A DNA stretch of 64,000 nucleotides from Gammaproteobacteria bacterium (GTDB lineage Bacteria; Pseudomonadota; Gammaproteobacteria; JAJFKO01). Below are positions 56,705-63,668 of this stretch, in pieces. The notes under the pieces were generated by a model that saw only the letters and a program-made list of their open reading frames with translations, had not been told where the DNA came from and ran no database searches. Within the stretch, counting starts at the first letter, position 1. Every line of letters begins with the position of its first letter. The position numbers were made by a program, and so were the translations under genes. The stretch is taken from NCBI GenBank assembly GCA_028284465.1, contig JANQRR010000011.1, positions 24,899 through 88,898 of the forward strand. Reading direction: 5' to 3'.

Positions 56705-57899
56705 GCAACGTAGCTTGAACAATGATGTGATCCAACAGCAGATCTATCCATTACAAACGCTGACGGGAGTTACCAAGAATGATTTCTATATATTGTATGT
56801 TAATACTCTTGAGCGTTTTGCTGCGTATCTCGCTGAACCCAATCAAACCATTGATGAGACAGCGTTCAATAATATATTAAAAAATGTCATTATCGCTTTG
56901 AAAAAACGACAAGGGTATGTATTGCCGTTGGGTGCAGATAGTGAGACCTCATTTCGAGAGCGTGAAGAATGGACATTTGCAATATTTACGGCGGCGTTGT
57001 TCAAGACAATGGATGTGACAACACGTTTTGCTGTCGCTAAAGCATTATTACCAACACAAGGCTTTGCGTGGTTACATCGAAACACAACATTATTTACCTT
57101 GTGGCAACGTTACTTGCAAGGCGACGTCCAGCAAAATATTTTGGCCGATATTATTGATGACGGTATTATCTGTGTTACGCCTGTTATTGCAGAACATGAT
57201 GAACAACTATCCCCTGATTGTATTGAACAACCAGACGATGTTGAAAAAGGCAAGCAAGGTGATGAACTCAATAAATCGATATCATCAATTCATCACGATA
57301 ACGATGATTCAGAAGAACTTGATAAAACACAAATTACAACAAGTGATCAACCTCAAAAACATAAATATCCTAACAATACCGTGATCCAAGAAGTTGATCT
57401 TGCCACCTTATCGACCGAAGACACCCAAGCACCACCTTGGCAGGAAAATGATGTCAGTCAAGAACTACGATCTGACAGTACGATTGAATGGCCAACATTT
57501 CACGCCGATAATTTTTGGCAATGGCTCAAAGAAGCAGTGCGCAATCAACACATGACGATCAATCAGCCTGATAGTGTTGTTCATGGTGTCGATTTGGGAT
57601 TATTGATCTGTATACCGCAAGCGGTGGATGCTTTTTTTATCGAACAAGCAAAGCGATATGATACCAATGCCAATTCAATTGCATTATCACAACGCATTGC
57701 ATTAACGAAAGGGATCAAAAAGCATGATGCACTCATACGTAATGAACAAGGTTCACGAATTCATGCGTATTGTGTAGGGCAATGGGAAAATCGTCAAGTG
57801 CTCTCAGGTGTGGTGAGCAAGCCCGAAGCTATTGTCAAGGATGAGATAACGTTACCTATTAATCCATCATTAACACCCGATCCGATGGGTGATCTCTAA
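56664..57899 (+). CDS. MobH/TraI-like protein lacking the catalytic His motifs
   Basis: 411 residues from ATG 56664 (GTG 56652 in frame). The N-terminal half follows the TraI_2 pattern: YPLQTLTGVTKNDFYILYVNTLERFAAYL and later PTQGFAWLHRNTTLFTLWQRYLQG. An acidic linker (about 180-265) precedes a C-terminal TraI_2_C-like domain (about 275-385, FWQWLKEAVRNQHMTIN...VHGVDLGLLI...). But the HHxxxGGL...H motif and the HD pair normally found between these blocks are absent (DETAFNNIL and AALFKTMD instead). It is therefore unlikely to nick DNA as a MOBH relaxase does, and may be an accessory or a decayed paralogue. Coupled by overlap to the DsbA-like gene. Confidence 0.7.
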   Translation: MFKWFKQHNNVDTKQRSLNNDVIQQQIYPLQTLTGVTKNDFYILYVNTLERFAAYLAEPNQTIDETAFNNILKNVIIALKKRQGYVLPLGADSETSFREREEWTFAIFTAALFKTMDVTTRFAVAKALLPTQGFAWLHRNTTLFTLWQRYLQGDVQQNILADIIDDGIICVTPVIAEHDEQLSPDCIEQPDDVEKGKQGDELNKSISSIHHDNDDSEELDKTQITTSDQPQKHKYPNNTVIQEVDLATLSTEDTQAPPWQENDVSQELRSDSTIEWPTFHADNFWQWLKEAVRNQHMTINQPDSVVHGVDLGLLICIPQAVDAFFIEQAKRYDTNANSIALSQRIALTKGIKKHDALIRNEQGSRIHAYCVGQWENRQVLSGVVSKPEAIVKDEITLPINPSLTPDPMGDL

Positions 57900-57968
57900 G
57901 AACGTATTATGTACTCGTATTTTTTGTGTCACTTTCATTTAACTTTAACTTGCGTGAGGTAAAAACAT

Positions 57969-58940
57969 ATGGCAACTCTCAATAAAACATCTACCGATAA
58001 TGAAATGACTGAAACCATCTCATCAATGGTTTCAGAGCAAGCTCCTGAAAAACAACCTGAATGTAACGATATTACGGAACCCGATAATGTGATTAAATCC
58101 AACAATGTCATTGACAAAGATGAAACGGCTTCATCGGACGATTTTTCAGTGATCCCCACCAATGAATTACCAGATGTTATTGGAAAAGCCGACGTTGGAT
58201 CTAACACAAAGCTTAAGAAAAAACGTAAACGCTCCAACCGTCCAGGTCGGTTATCGGGTAGTGTTCCGTTTGAAATCCATACAGTGGATGCGCAGCTTGT
58301 TTTTGCCGGCTACAACCCGAAAAATTCTGTGAGTTTATTGCAGTTCGGTGGACAAATGACAACAATTTGGGATGCAGCAGAGAACGATGATCCGTATGCC
58401 GATGTATATTTACTGAAAGTCTATGATGGGATCAAACAGTGTCGTAACCAATTGGCGACCGTTATTCAAGATCATCAAGCAACAATACAAGCAATGTATC
58501 ATCGCGACAGTATCAGCTTAACGCCGTTTGCATCGCAAAAACCGGTGGTCAAATCATTATGGTTTCGCACGCAATATGGTTACTTAGGTGCAAGCGTAAT
58601 TGCCGATTTTGATGAACTCATGCGCACGGTGTTAACCGCTCATCGTGTCGGGGTGCTTTTAGAACATTCACCTGAAGCGATTAGAGATGAATGGGTAAAT
58701 CGTATTGCGGCGCTATTTAAGTTACCGTTTAAATGGCAACCACTGAATATCACGCGCGCCGATGTTGAAGCAAACAATGCATTAGCCGAAAAAGCACAAC
58801 AAGCAATGGGAAAACTCCCTGAGCCAGTGTTGACAAAAAAACTTCGTTCACCGTTTTCGCCGGTGATTAAAGCACCGCCTTCCATTGAGCAAGAAAAATC
58901 TCAGTCGGACTGTCCGACTGAAGATACACAAACACAATAA
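57969..58940 (+). CDS. PFL_4669-family ICE protein (TIGR03761, DUF1845)
   Basis: 323 residues; TGAGGT upstream. Residues 1-85 are acidic and low-complexity, followed by a Lys-rich patch. The conserved domain (about 95-300) shows SVPFEIHTVDAQLVFAGY, NDDPYADVYLLKVYD, YGYLGASVIADFDELMRTVLTAHRVG and QQAMGKLPEPVL...RSPFSPVI. Function unknown; in related ICEs it sits with DUF3577 and topB genes in the replication/processing module. Confidence 0.88.
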   Translation: MATLNKTSTDNEMTETISSMVSEQAPEKQPECNDITEPDNVIKSNNVIDKDETASSDDFSVIPTNELPDVIGKADVGSNTKLKKKRKRSNRPGRLSGSVPFEIHTVDAQLVFAGYNPKNSVSLLQFGGQMTTIWDAAENDDPYADVYLLKVYDGIKQCRNQLATVIQDHQATIQAMYHRDSISLTPFASQKPVVKSLWFRTQYGYLGASVIADFDELMRTVLTAHRVGVLLEHSPEAIRDEWVNRIAALFKLPFKWQPLNITRADVEANNALAEKAQQAMGKLPEPVLTKKLRSPFSPVIKAPPSIEQEKSQSDCPTEDTQTQ

Positions 58941-58956
58941 ATGATTTCTATGGTCG

Positions 58957-59035
58957 TGATCGCAAGCGACATGAACTTTTGCGGTGCGTGAGTATAGCGT
59001 GCAAGCTCATACATGATCACAATTGATCATGCGCT
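58957..59035 (+). ncRNA. Structured leader RNA, copy 1 (stem plus nested pseudoknot)
   Basis: P1 CGCAA/TTGCG (58961-58965 with 58979-58983, 13-nt loop containing CGACxTxAA). P2 GTGAG/CTCAT (58988-58992 with 59006-59010, one G-U). P3, crossing P2, AGCGT/GCGCT (58996-59000 with 59031-59035, one G-U). Between P2 and P3 lies hairpin P4 CATGATCA/TGATCATG (59012-59031, its last base competing with P3). The same fold with different bases occurs at 59674-59754. Confidence 0.7.
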
Positions 59036-59082
59036 AACGAATTGTCAAGTCAGATTATCATTGATTTGGCAGGTTACTGTGT

Positions 59083-59158
59083 TCAGCATTTTTTGTGCTG
59101 AGCTTTTCATTTGCCCTGGTGGGATAACAATTATTCCATCAGGACATGTTGTTTTCCT
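59083..59158 (+). promoter_or_regulatory. Hairpins and anti-SD element upstream of the 107-residue gene
   Basis: TCAGCA/TGCTGA hairpin (59083-59101), then a 13-bp stem with two G-U pairs around a CAA loop (59115-59143). It folds fully only as plus-strand RNA, because the G-U positions would be mismatches in the other strand. TTTTCCT (59152-59158) can pair with AGGAGAA (59076+100, i.e. 59176-59182), the ribosome binding site of the gene at 59187. Confidence 0.6.
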
Positions 59159-59186
59159 GTTAGGTATTTTATTAAAGGAGAATAAC

Positions 59187-59510
59187 ATGAATATACTTTT
59201 TTTCGCTTGTTGTCCTAAAGAACTTAGTTATTTTGATATCAACGACGATGATCCCAGTCGTTCAATACGCTATAGACAGAGTTTTAATTTGATCCAATGT
59301 TGTGCTAAGCGGATCGATAAAGAGAAAGGGGTTTTGCGTTGTTTATCAAAACAGCAAACTGAGAAGTTCTCAGCTATTGTCAAAATTGAAGCTAACCAGA
59401 CAAGTGATCTAACTTTGCGTCAAATGCTTAGTTGTTTTGCTAAGTTTTTAGAACAATCCGGTGGCTGTTTATTAGTGGAGAATGGTGCTGTTCCTATACA
59501 TAACCATTAA
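59187..59510 (+). CDS. Small unknown protein
   Basis: 107 residues from ATG 59187, which has AAAGGAG 6 bases upstream; the longer in-frame opening at 59013 runs through the structured leader and lacks one. No signal peptide or known family. Contains a Cys pair near the N-terminus (ACCPKEL) and a C-terminal hydrophobic stretch. A single-gene unit framed by a structured leader and a terminator-like hairpin. Confidence 0.65.
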   Translation: MNILFFACCPKELSYFDINDDDPSRSIRYRQSFNLIQCCAKRIDKEKGVLRCLSKQQTEKFSAIVKIEANQTSDLTLRQMLSCFAKFLEQSGGCLLVENGAVPIHNH

Positions 59511-59541
59511 CATAGCCGCTTCTTATTAAACATCTATCCTT

Positions 59542-59575
59542 GTCGGCAAGTATGTATACTTGCCGACCTTTCTTT
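59542..59575 (+). terminator. Intrinsic terminator-like hairpin
   Basis: Perfect 12-bp stem GTCGGCAAGTAT/ATACTTGCCGAC with a GT centre (59542-59567), followed by CTTTCTTTT. It lies 32 bases after the preceding gene. Confidence 0.8.
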
Positions 59576-59673
59576 TGTGTTTTCAAGCGATAACTTAGTC
59601 ATGAGTGATGGCTTGAGTACATAAAATATCGTGTGCTCAAACGTTAATAATGCTGTAACGATTTTTCTGTGTC

Positions 59674-59754
59674 GTGATCACAACCGACCTAAATTGTTGT
59701 GAAGCGTAGGTGTGGCATGAAAGCCTACTTGCATGATGTTCATCATGCAATGCC
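59674..59754 (+). ncRNA. Structured leader RNA, copy 2 (stem plus nested pseudoknot)
   Basis: P1 TCACAA/TTGTGA (59678-59683 with 59697-59702, 13-nt loop again containing CGACxTxAA). P2 GTAGG/CCTAC (59706-59710 with 59724-59728). P3, crossing P2, GGCAT/ATGCC (59714-59718 with 59750-59754). P4 TTGCATGA/TCATGCAA (59729-59750). Compared with copy 1, base changes in P1, P2 and P3 are compensated on the opposite strand. Further small inverted repeats and a T-rich tract follow up to the SD of the DUF3577 gene; the rest of 59576-59922 has no gene. Confidence 0.72.
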
Positions 59755-59922
59755 AACCTCTATGTCATGGTAGTTACTATTGTGGCGTATTTTACGGGTG
59801 TCATCTTAGGGTGACATCATTTTACTTAACCCTAAAGGGGAATGATACGATGTCCTCTTTAGAGGTCATTAGCATTGTTTTCTTTTAGGTTTTTTTATCT
59901 TTTATTTTAAAGGAGAGCAATT

Positions 59923-60360
59923 ATGAGTAAGACTACTTTCTATTCAGTGAGTCCTGCAAAGGGAGTTCCTGCACGTATTGGTAAAGAGCCTGTCTATAAA
60001 GGTGAAGGTGATAAAGCCTACGCAGAGGTGATGTTGTATTTAATACCTAATGGTGATGAAGAAAACACGTTACCACAAATCGTTGATGGCCATTTCCCTA
60101 AAGCAGCATTTGACGAGCTTAAGGGTTACGGCACAGGCGATTATGTTCGGGTAGGTTTTTATCGATTCGATATAAAGAAAAAGAAAAGCCAAAAGACAGG
60201 GCATGTAGAAACTTATATAAAGTTTAAAGTCAATAGCATTAAGATGATCCGTAAAGCACCGGAGAAAAAAGCATCTGATGTTGTTGAAAAAACCTCTGCT
60301 CCTGCTAAATCAGAAACAACACCAGAAGTCACAACAGTTCAAGAGCAACCTTGGACATAA
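59923..60360 (+). CDS. STY4534-family ICE protein (DUF3577)
   Basis: 145 residues; AAAGGAGAG before the ATG. Family features: TFYSVSPAKGVPARIG opening, a small beta-rich domain with YGTGDYVRVGFYRFDIKKKKSQKTGHVETYIKFKVNSIKMI, and a disordered acidic/Ala tail ending in QPWT, reminiscent of the acidic tip of single-strand-binding proteins. It is annotated in other ICEs as a replication protein; an OB-like nucleic-acid-binding role is plausible. Confidence 0.87.
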   Translation: MSKTTFYSVSPAKGVPARIGKEPVYKGEGDKAYAEVMLYLIPNGDEENTLPQIVDGHFPKAAFDELKGYGTGDYVRVGFYRFDIKKKKSQKTGHVETYIKFKVNSIKMIRKAPEKKASDVVEKTSAPAKSETTPEVTTVQEQPWT

Positions 60361-60414
60361 TCGTTCATTGTTGTTGTTTGAATTTGAATTGATTTCTATG
60401 TTGTTTTTTTAAAG

Positions 60415-60447
60415 CCCTGGAGATCCTGTGGTCTCTGGGGTTTTTTT
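60415..60447 (+). terminator. Intrinsic terminator between DUF3577 gene and next gene
   Basis: CCCTGGAG/CTCTGGGG stem (two G-U pairs in the RNA) with a 10-nt loop, followed by seven T. It sits directly in front of the next gene's SD, so read-through would be needed unless there is a promoter in the T-rich gap. Confidence 0.82.
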
Positions 60448-60472
60448 AATTTATCTGTTAAGGAGAGGCAAA

Positions 60473-61063
60473 ATGATGTATCAAACGTCTTTACAACCGG
60501 CTACTCAAGCTAATGTATTTACCTTTCAGCGTCAAGGTGTCTTAACGCATGTGACATTGAATTATCATGAAGTCATGTGCATTGAGATAGCGTTGACAGG
60601 ATTTGCAGAAAAAATTCGGAATAAAGATTTACCTACTGTGTTTAAGGGCTATCGTGTAGATCGTCTTAAAGCACAATTGCGCTATTTACAGAATTGGTTT
60701 GACCAACCTGATTTAAGAGCACAATTGCGTCTTGATGGTCGAAACAGTGTACATTGGCCTTTCACAAGTTCGGAGCTTGTGAATTGGTTATTACCTGTTT
60801 GTCAGTCCTGTATCGATGAGGATGCTGTCTTAATCGTGGCTGCGGATGCAGCGTGTTGCGAATATGCTGACTATGCTGATACTTATTTATACCATGAAAA
60901 CAGTCATTCACTGATTGATCACATGGAGTATGTGAGTTTTAGTAGTTTTCGCGATCATTACAGCGATTTGGTTGCAACGTATCAAGCAGTGTTGGTAAGG
61001 AAGTTAGCAGCGATCCAATCGCAACGCTACCCTTTATTTCCGACATTTTCATTAACACATTAA
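60473..61063 (+). CDS. Unknown protein
   Basis: 196 residues from ATG 60473 (AAGGAGAGG 4-6 bases upstream). Soluble, aromatic- and Leu-rich, with a Cys/Asp-rich patch near 110-135 (CQSCIDEDAVLIVAADAACCEYADYADTY is split here around residues 112-140). No family recognised. Single-gene unit between two hairpins in the maintenance region. Confidence 0.65.
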   Translation: MMYQTSLQPATQANVFTFQRQGVLTHVTLNYHEVMCIEIALTGFAEKIRNKDLPTVFKGYRVDRLKAQLRYLQNWFDQPDLRAQLRLDGRNSVHWPFTSSELVNWLLPVCQSCIDEDAVLIVAADAACCEYADYADTYLYHENSHSLIDHMEYVSFSSFRDHYSDLVATYQAVLVRKLAAIQSQRYPLFPTFSLTH

Positions 61064-61071
61064 ATCCCATG

Positions 61072-61140
61072 AGCGGGAGGCATTCTCCCGCTTTAGGGTG
61101 AGATCCTCTTGCTATTTTTTTTAACTATAAACAGGAGGAT
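61072..61140 (+). promoter_or_regulatory. Leader with terminator-like hairpin and SD-sequestering pair
   Basis: AGCGGGAG/CTCCCGCT hairpin (61072-61092), then ATCCTCTT (61103-61110) complementary to the SD AGGAGGAT (61133-61140) with one G-U pair. This SD differs from the AAAGGAGA of neighbouring genes, and the upstream element differs to match. Confidence 0.62.
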
Positions 61141-61146
61141 ATTCTT

Positions 61147-61500
61147 ATGAATACAACTCAAACTCATGCAAGTGTTACCGTTGATGGTAAAACGCTTTTT
61201 ACACTGCCTGCCAAGGTTAGAACACAAGGTAAGCATTCATCAATTAATATATCCGTTAATGGATCACAACTTGGTGAATTGTTTCAGGTTTTACGGCAAG
61301 AAGAACGTCGTCAACAAGCCATTAAAGAACGTCAGCAAGCGGAGCGGTTGAAAAAGCAGGCAAATCAGTTAGCCAATGAGCTAACGGAATTACCTGTGAG
61401 CCAACAAATCCACTCCATGATGCGCTTAATTGTCTTTCCGACGATAAAATCGTGGCGTCGTCAAAATCAAAAAGAGGAAAATCACAATGAAACAAACTAA
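61147..61500 (+). CDS. Unknown small basic protein
   Basis: 117 residues; AGGAGGAT before the ATG. N-terminal 45 residues beta-rich (TVDGKTLFTLPAKVRTQGK), then a Gln/Arg/Glu-rich coiled-coil-like helix (about 48-85) and a basic C-terminus. No family recognised. It overlaps the next gene by 14 bases. Confidence 0.65.
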   Translation: MNTTQTHASVTVDGKTLFTLPAKVRTQGKHSSINISVNGSQLGELFQVLRQEERRQQAIKERQQAERLKKQANQLANELTELPVSQQIHSMMRLIVFPTIKSWRRQNQKEENHNETN

Positions 61501-61714
61501 TGGTGTGAATTATCTCTTTGATGTGCTATTTCATGAAGTCATGGAAGGTCATCCGGCATCACGAGAACGTTTAAATGACAGACTTGCCAGTCTTTATCAA
61601 CACTTTACGTTGTCGCAACGTGAGGCAGTCAATCAAGTTTTTAGTGAACTTTGCCATCAATCTTTTTCAGCATGTTTTAACATGACTACTCATGAGGTAA
61701 TGTTAACAACTTAA
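61487..61714 (+). CDS. Unknown small protein
   Basis: 75 residues starting inside the 3' end of the previous gene, with GAGGAAAA upstream, so translation is probably coupled. Helical, with QREAVNQVFSELCHQSF centrally. No family recognised. Confidence 0.58.
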   Translation: MKQTNGVNYLFDVLFHEVMEGHPASRERLNDRLASLYQHFTLSQREAVNQVFSELCHQSFSACFNMTTHEVMLTT

Positions 61715-61748
61715 GAAATAGTATGATTGACAAACTCACTACAGTTGA

Positions 61749-61789
61749 AACAAGGCTATTGCTGAAAAGCGATAACCTTGTTTTTTTAA
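61749..61789 (+). terminator. Intrinsic terminator
   Basis: AACAAGGcTATtGCT / AGCgATAaCCTTGTT stem with a GAAA tetraloop and seven T. Ends the two-gene unit upstream. Confidence 0.9.
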
Positions 61790-61869
61790 AGTTAACTACT
61801 TAATCATGGATAGTGACCTACTTAAACATATGGCGTTAACGACTTAATGTTAATAATGCCTACTCATTT

Positions 61870-61893
61870 AAGCTGTTAGTTTTCTAACAGCTT
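61870..61893 (+). other. Perfect hairpin AAGCTGTTAG/CTAACAGCTT
   Basis: 10-bp perfect inverted repeat with a TTTT loop in the 482-bp gene-free stretch 61715-62196. No clear T-run follows; could be an operator or part of a longer leader RNA. Confidence 0.5.
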
Positions 61894-61914
61894 ATCTTAA
61901 TTAACTACTGAAGC

Positions 61915-61971
61915 CCTTTGGAACCGGCGATCCCCGCCGTTGCAATGTCGTCCTGACGCTTCGGCCAAAGG
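61915..61971 (+). ncRNA. Candidate structured RNA in the leader of the 2H-phosphoesterase gene
   Basis: Outer stem CCTTTGG/CCAAAGG (61915-61921 with 61965-61971) encloses hairpin CGGCG-ATCCC-CGCCG (61925-61939) and a second short stem around 61947-61958, a three-way-junction-like layout. The segment is far GC-richer than its surroundings. No reading frame spans it. It is a single copy, so there is no covariation support. Confidence 0.4.
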
Positions 61972-62100
61972 TGCTAACGTGTGATCTGAACAACTGACTG
62001 AAACCTTAGCAGAGAGTATGACGTTTAATTTGGCATGATACTAAAAGCTGATGAGAACGATTACAGCATGGCAAGGTGAGATCAGGAATTCACAAGCGTA

Positions 62101-62190
62101 AGAAAGCTTAGCTTTCTTTTTTTACTCAACTGCCAAAGGCAAAATTGCCTTTGGCAGTTTCTCTTTTGGCTAATCATTAACTAAAGGAGA
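62101..62190 (+). promoter_or_regulatory. Two-hairpin leader with SD-sequestering pair (copy A)
   Basis: Hairpin AGAAAGC-TTA-GCTTTCT plus T-run (62101-62123). Long stem AACTGCCAAAGGC/GCCTTTGGCAGTT (62128-62159). Then TCTCTTTT (62160-62167) pairs with the SD AAAGGAGA (62183-62190), with one G-U. Near-identical to the leader at 62730. Confidence 0.72.
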
Positions 62191-62196
62191 CAGACT

Positions 62197-62700
62197 ATGT
62201 GTGAACAATATGATGGTTATGCAATAGCAATGACACTAGAACCCGCTGCAAATGCATGGATATCTCAGTGTGCAGCAAAGATTGAGAAAAGCGATTTGTA
62301 CTATGAGATCCCCACATTATACATACCACATATTACATTAATTCGTGAACTTAAAGAAAAGCATGTGAAGCAGTGCTTATTAAATTTACCGCAAAAGCAA
62401 TTTATCGTATTAATGGGAGAGACATTTTGTCTTAAAACGGATAAATACGATGTTATTGCTAAAGCAGTCTATTCATATAGGATCTTTATGCTAAATAAAT
62501 CATTGCGAGAGAAACTCTATATTCAAGGAGAATACCCGTACAGGGCACATATCACTTTGGGGTTTGTAAAAAAAGGCGCAGGTAAAAATTATCTTAACCT
62601 TGGTAATGATATGCCATTTCAGCCGTATTTTTCAACCCAAACATTTATGTTATTCAACTCATCTGGTGAGTTAAAAGCAATGAAAGCAATAGCAGCATAA
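62197..62700 (+). CDS. 2H phosphoesterase-superfamily protein
   Basis: 167 residues; AAAGGAGA 6 bases before the ATG. Two HxT motifs, the hallmark of the 2H (LigT/AKAP7/CPDase-like) fold: IPHITLIREL near residues 47-56 and YRAHITLGFV near 109-118, each followed by a hydrophobic strand. The two His/Thr pairs form the active site for 2',3'- or 3',5'-cyclic or 2'-5' phosphodiester substrates. The size is close to the anti-CBASS phage protein Acb1, which is also a 2H enzyme. In this maintenance or leading region an anti-defence or RNA-repair role is attractive, but the substrate is unknown. Confidence 0.75.
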   Translation: MCEQYDGYAIAMTLEPAANAWISQCAAKIEKSDLYYEIPTLYIPHITLIRELKEKHVKQCLLNLPQKQFIVLMGETFCLKTDKYDVIAKAVYSYRIFMLNKSLREKLYIQGEYPYRAHITLGFVKKGAGKNYLNLGNDMPFQPYFSTQTFMLFNSSGELKAMKAIAA

Positions 62701-62729
62701 TAGATGTTGTACGATTGTTTAAAATGGTA

Positions 62730-62818
62730 AGAAAGCCTAGCTTTCTTTTTTTACTCAACTGCCAAAGGCGAAATTGCCTTTGGCAGTTTCTCTTTTGGTA
62801 TTCATTCACTAAAGGAGA
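62730..62818 (+). promoter_or_regulatory. Two-hairpin leader with SD-sequestering pair (copy B)
   Basis: AGAAAGC-CTA-GCTTTCT plus T-run (62730-62752). AACTGCCAAAGGC/GCCTTTGGCAGTT (62757-62788). TCTCTTTT (62789-62796) opposite AAAGGAGA (62811-62818). It differs from copy A mainly in loops and in the spacer before the SD. Confidence 0.72.
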
Positions 62819-62824
62819 GATAGT

Positions 62825-63529
62825 ATGTATTTTAGACATTCATTAAAGTTAATATCACTTTCTAAATACAAAACTCGTTATGATGTTGGTATTTGTATTC
62901 TCGGTTCTAAAAAAGGCATTAATTTGTTTGCTCAGTACCTAGAAGATCGTGATATTAATTGGATTAAGCCTTGCAAACATTCTAAAATAGTTCCTGTTAC
63001 TTATGTATGGCACCATATATTATGGACTAGGAAATTTAGCTTTTTCATCGAATCAATGTTGCAGCAAATTGAATCATGCAATGAGCAGTTTGCTTCATCT
63101 GATCCGTTATTTAATCATAAGCTCTCATATTATTTCTGCCGTCGTCTTTGGTGGAATAATGAGATCCGAGAGTTGCATTCAAACGATGATGAACCATTAT
63201 TTGATCCCAAAGTCAAACAACATTGTTTGGATGCTCTTAAGATAAGTGATGATGAACGTTTTCAAAACTTTAGTAGTTTTGTTCAGAATTACTTTAATGA
63301 AAAGGAAATTAATAGGTTGTTAAATGGTGATATTTCATTATTAAAAGAATATCATCCTGACGAAATCAATGCGATTTATCAACGGTTTCATCATATCATT
63401 CGTGATACGCTGAAAATTGGTAAAGCTGCATCTATTAATACACCTTTTATAGTAAAGCTTGAACGGTTAATGAAAACTGCTCAACGTCTTTTTAAAAACA
63501 CGGTTGCAAACAACTATTTTCATCGATAA
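62825..63529 (+). CDS. Unknown protein
   Basis: 234 residues; AAAGGAGA before the ATG. Soluble, helical, rich in aromatic and His residues; features WHHILWTRKFSFF near 60-72. A DVGICILGSKKG strand-loop near 22-33 resembles a nucleotide-binding turn only loosely. No family recognised. Single-gene unit with its own structured leader. Confidence 0.65.
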   Translation: MYFRHSLKLISLSKYKTRYDVGICILGSKKGINLFAQYLEDRDINWIKPCKHSKIVPVTYVWHHILWTRKFSFFIESMLQQIESCNEQFASSDPLFNHKLSYYFCRRLWWNNEIRELHSNDDEPLFDPKVKQHCLDALKISDDERFQNFSSFVQNYFNEKEINRLLNGDISLLKEYHPDEINAIYQRFHHIIRDTLKIGKAASINTPFIVKLERLMKTAQRLFKNTVANNYFHR

Positions 63530-63571
63530 ATGATAAAAATTGTTGAGCGTGACGTGGTTGACTTTTTTATT

Positions 63572-63660
63572 ATCTGTCAATGACAGATTTTTTTACTTAA
63601 CCCGCTAAGGGAGCATTCCTTAGCGGGTTGCTCCTTTGGCATTTTTATTAACTAAAGGAG
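63572..63660 (+). promoter_or_regulatory. Two-hairpin leader with SD-sequestering pair (copy C)
   Basis: ATCTGTCA-a-TGACAGAT plus T-run (63572-63594). Stem AACCCGCTAAGG/CCTTAGCGGGTT (63599-63629). CTCCTTT (63631-63637) perfectly complementary to AAAGGAG (63654-63660). Same order as copies A and B, but both stems have entirely different sequence, so the structure rather than the sequence is kept. Confidence 0.7.
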
Positions 63661-63668
63661 AAATCAAC

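Noticed and set aside
59013..59186. Longer N-terminus for the 107-residue protein
   Set aside because: It would translate through the pseudoknot and hairpins and lacks a ribosome binding site; ATG 59187 has AAAGGAG.
60473..60473. SD-sequestering element for the gene at 60473
   Set aside because: Only a 4-5-nt match to the SD (TCTC within the preceding terminator stem); too weak to include with the other five.
62048..62055. CTGATGAG resembling the hammerhead ribozyme core
   Set aside because: No matching GAAA box and closing stems at the right distance; chance match.
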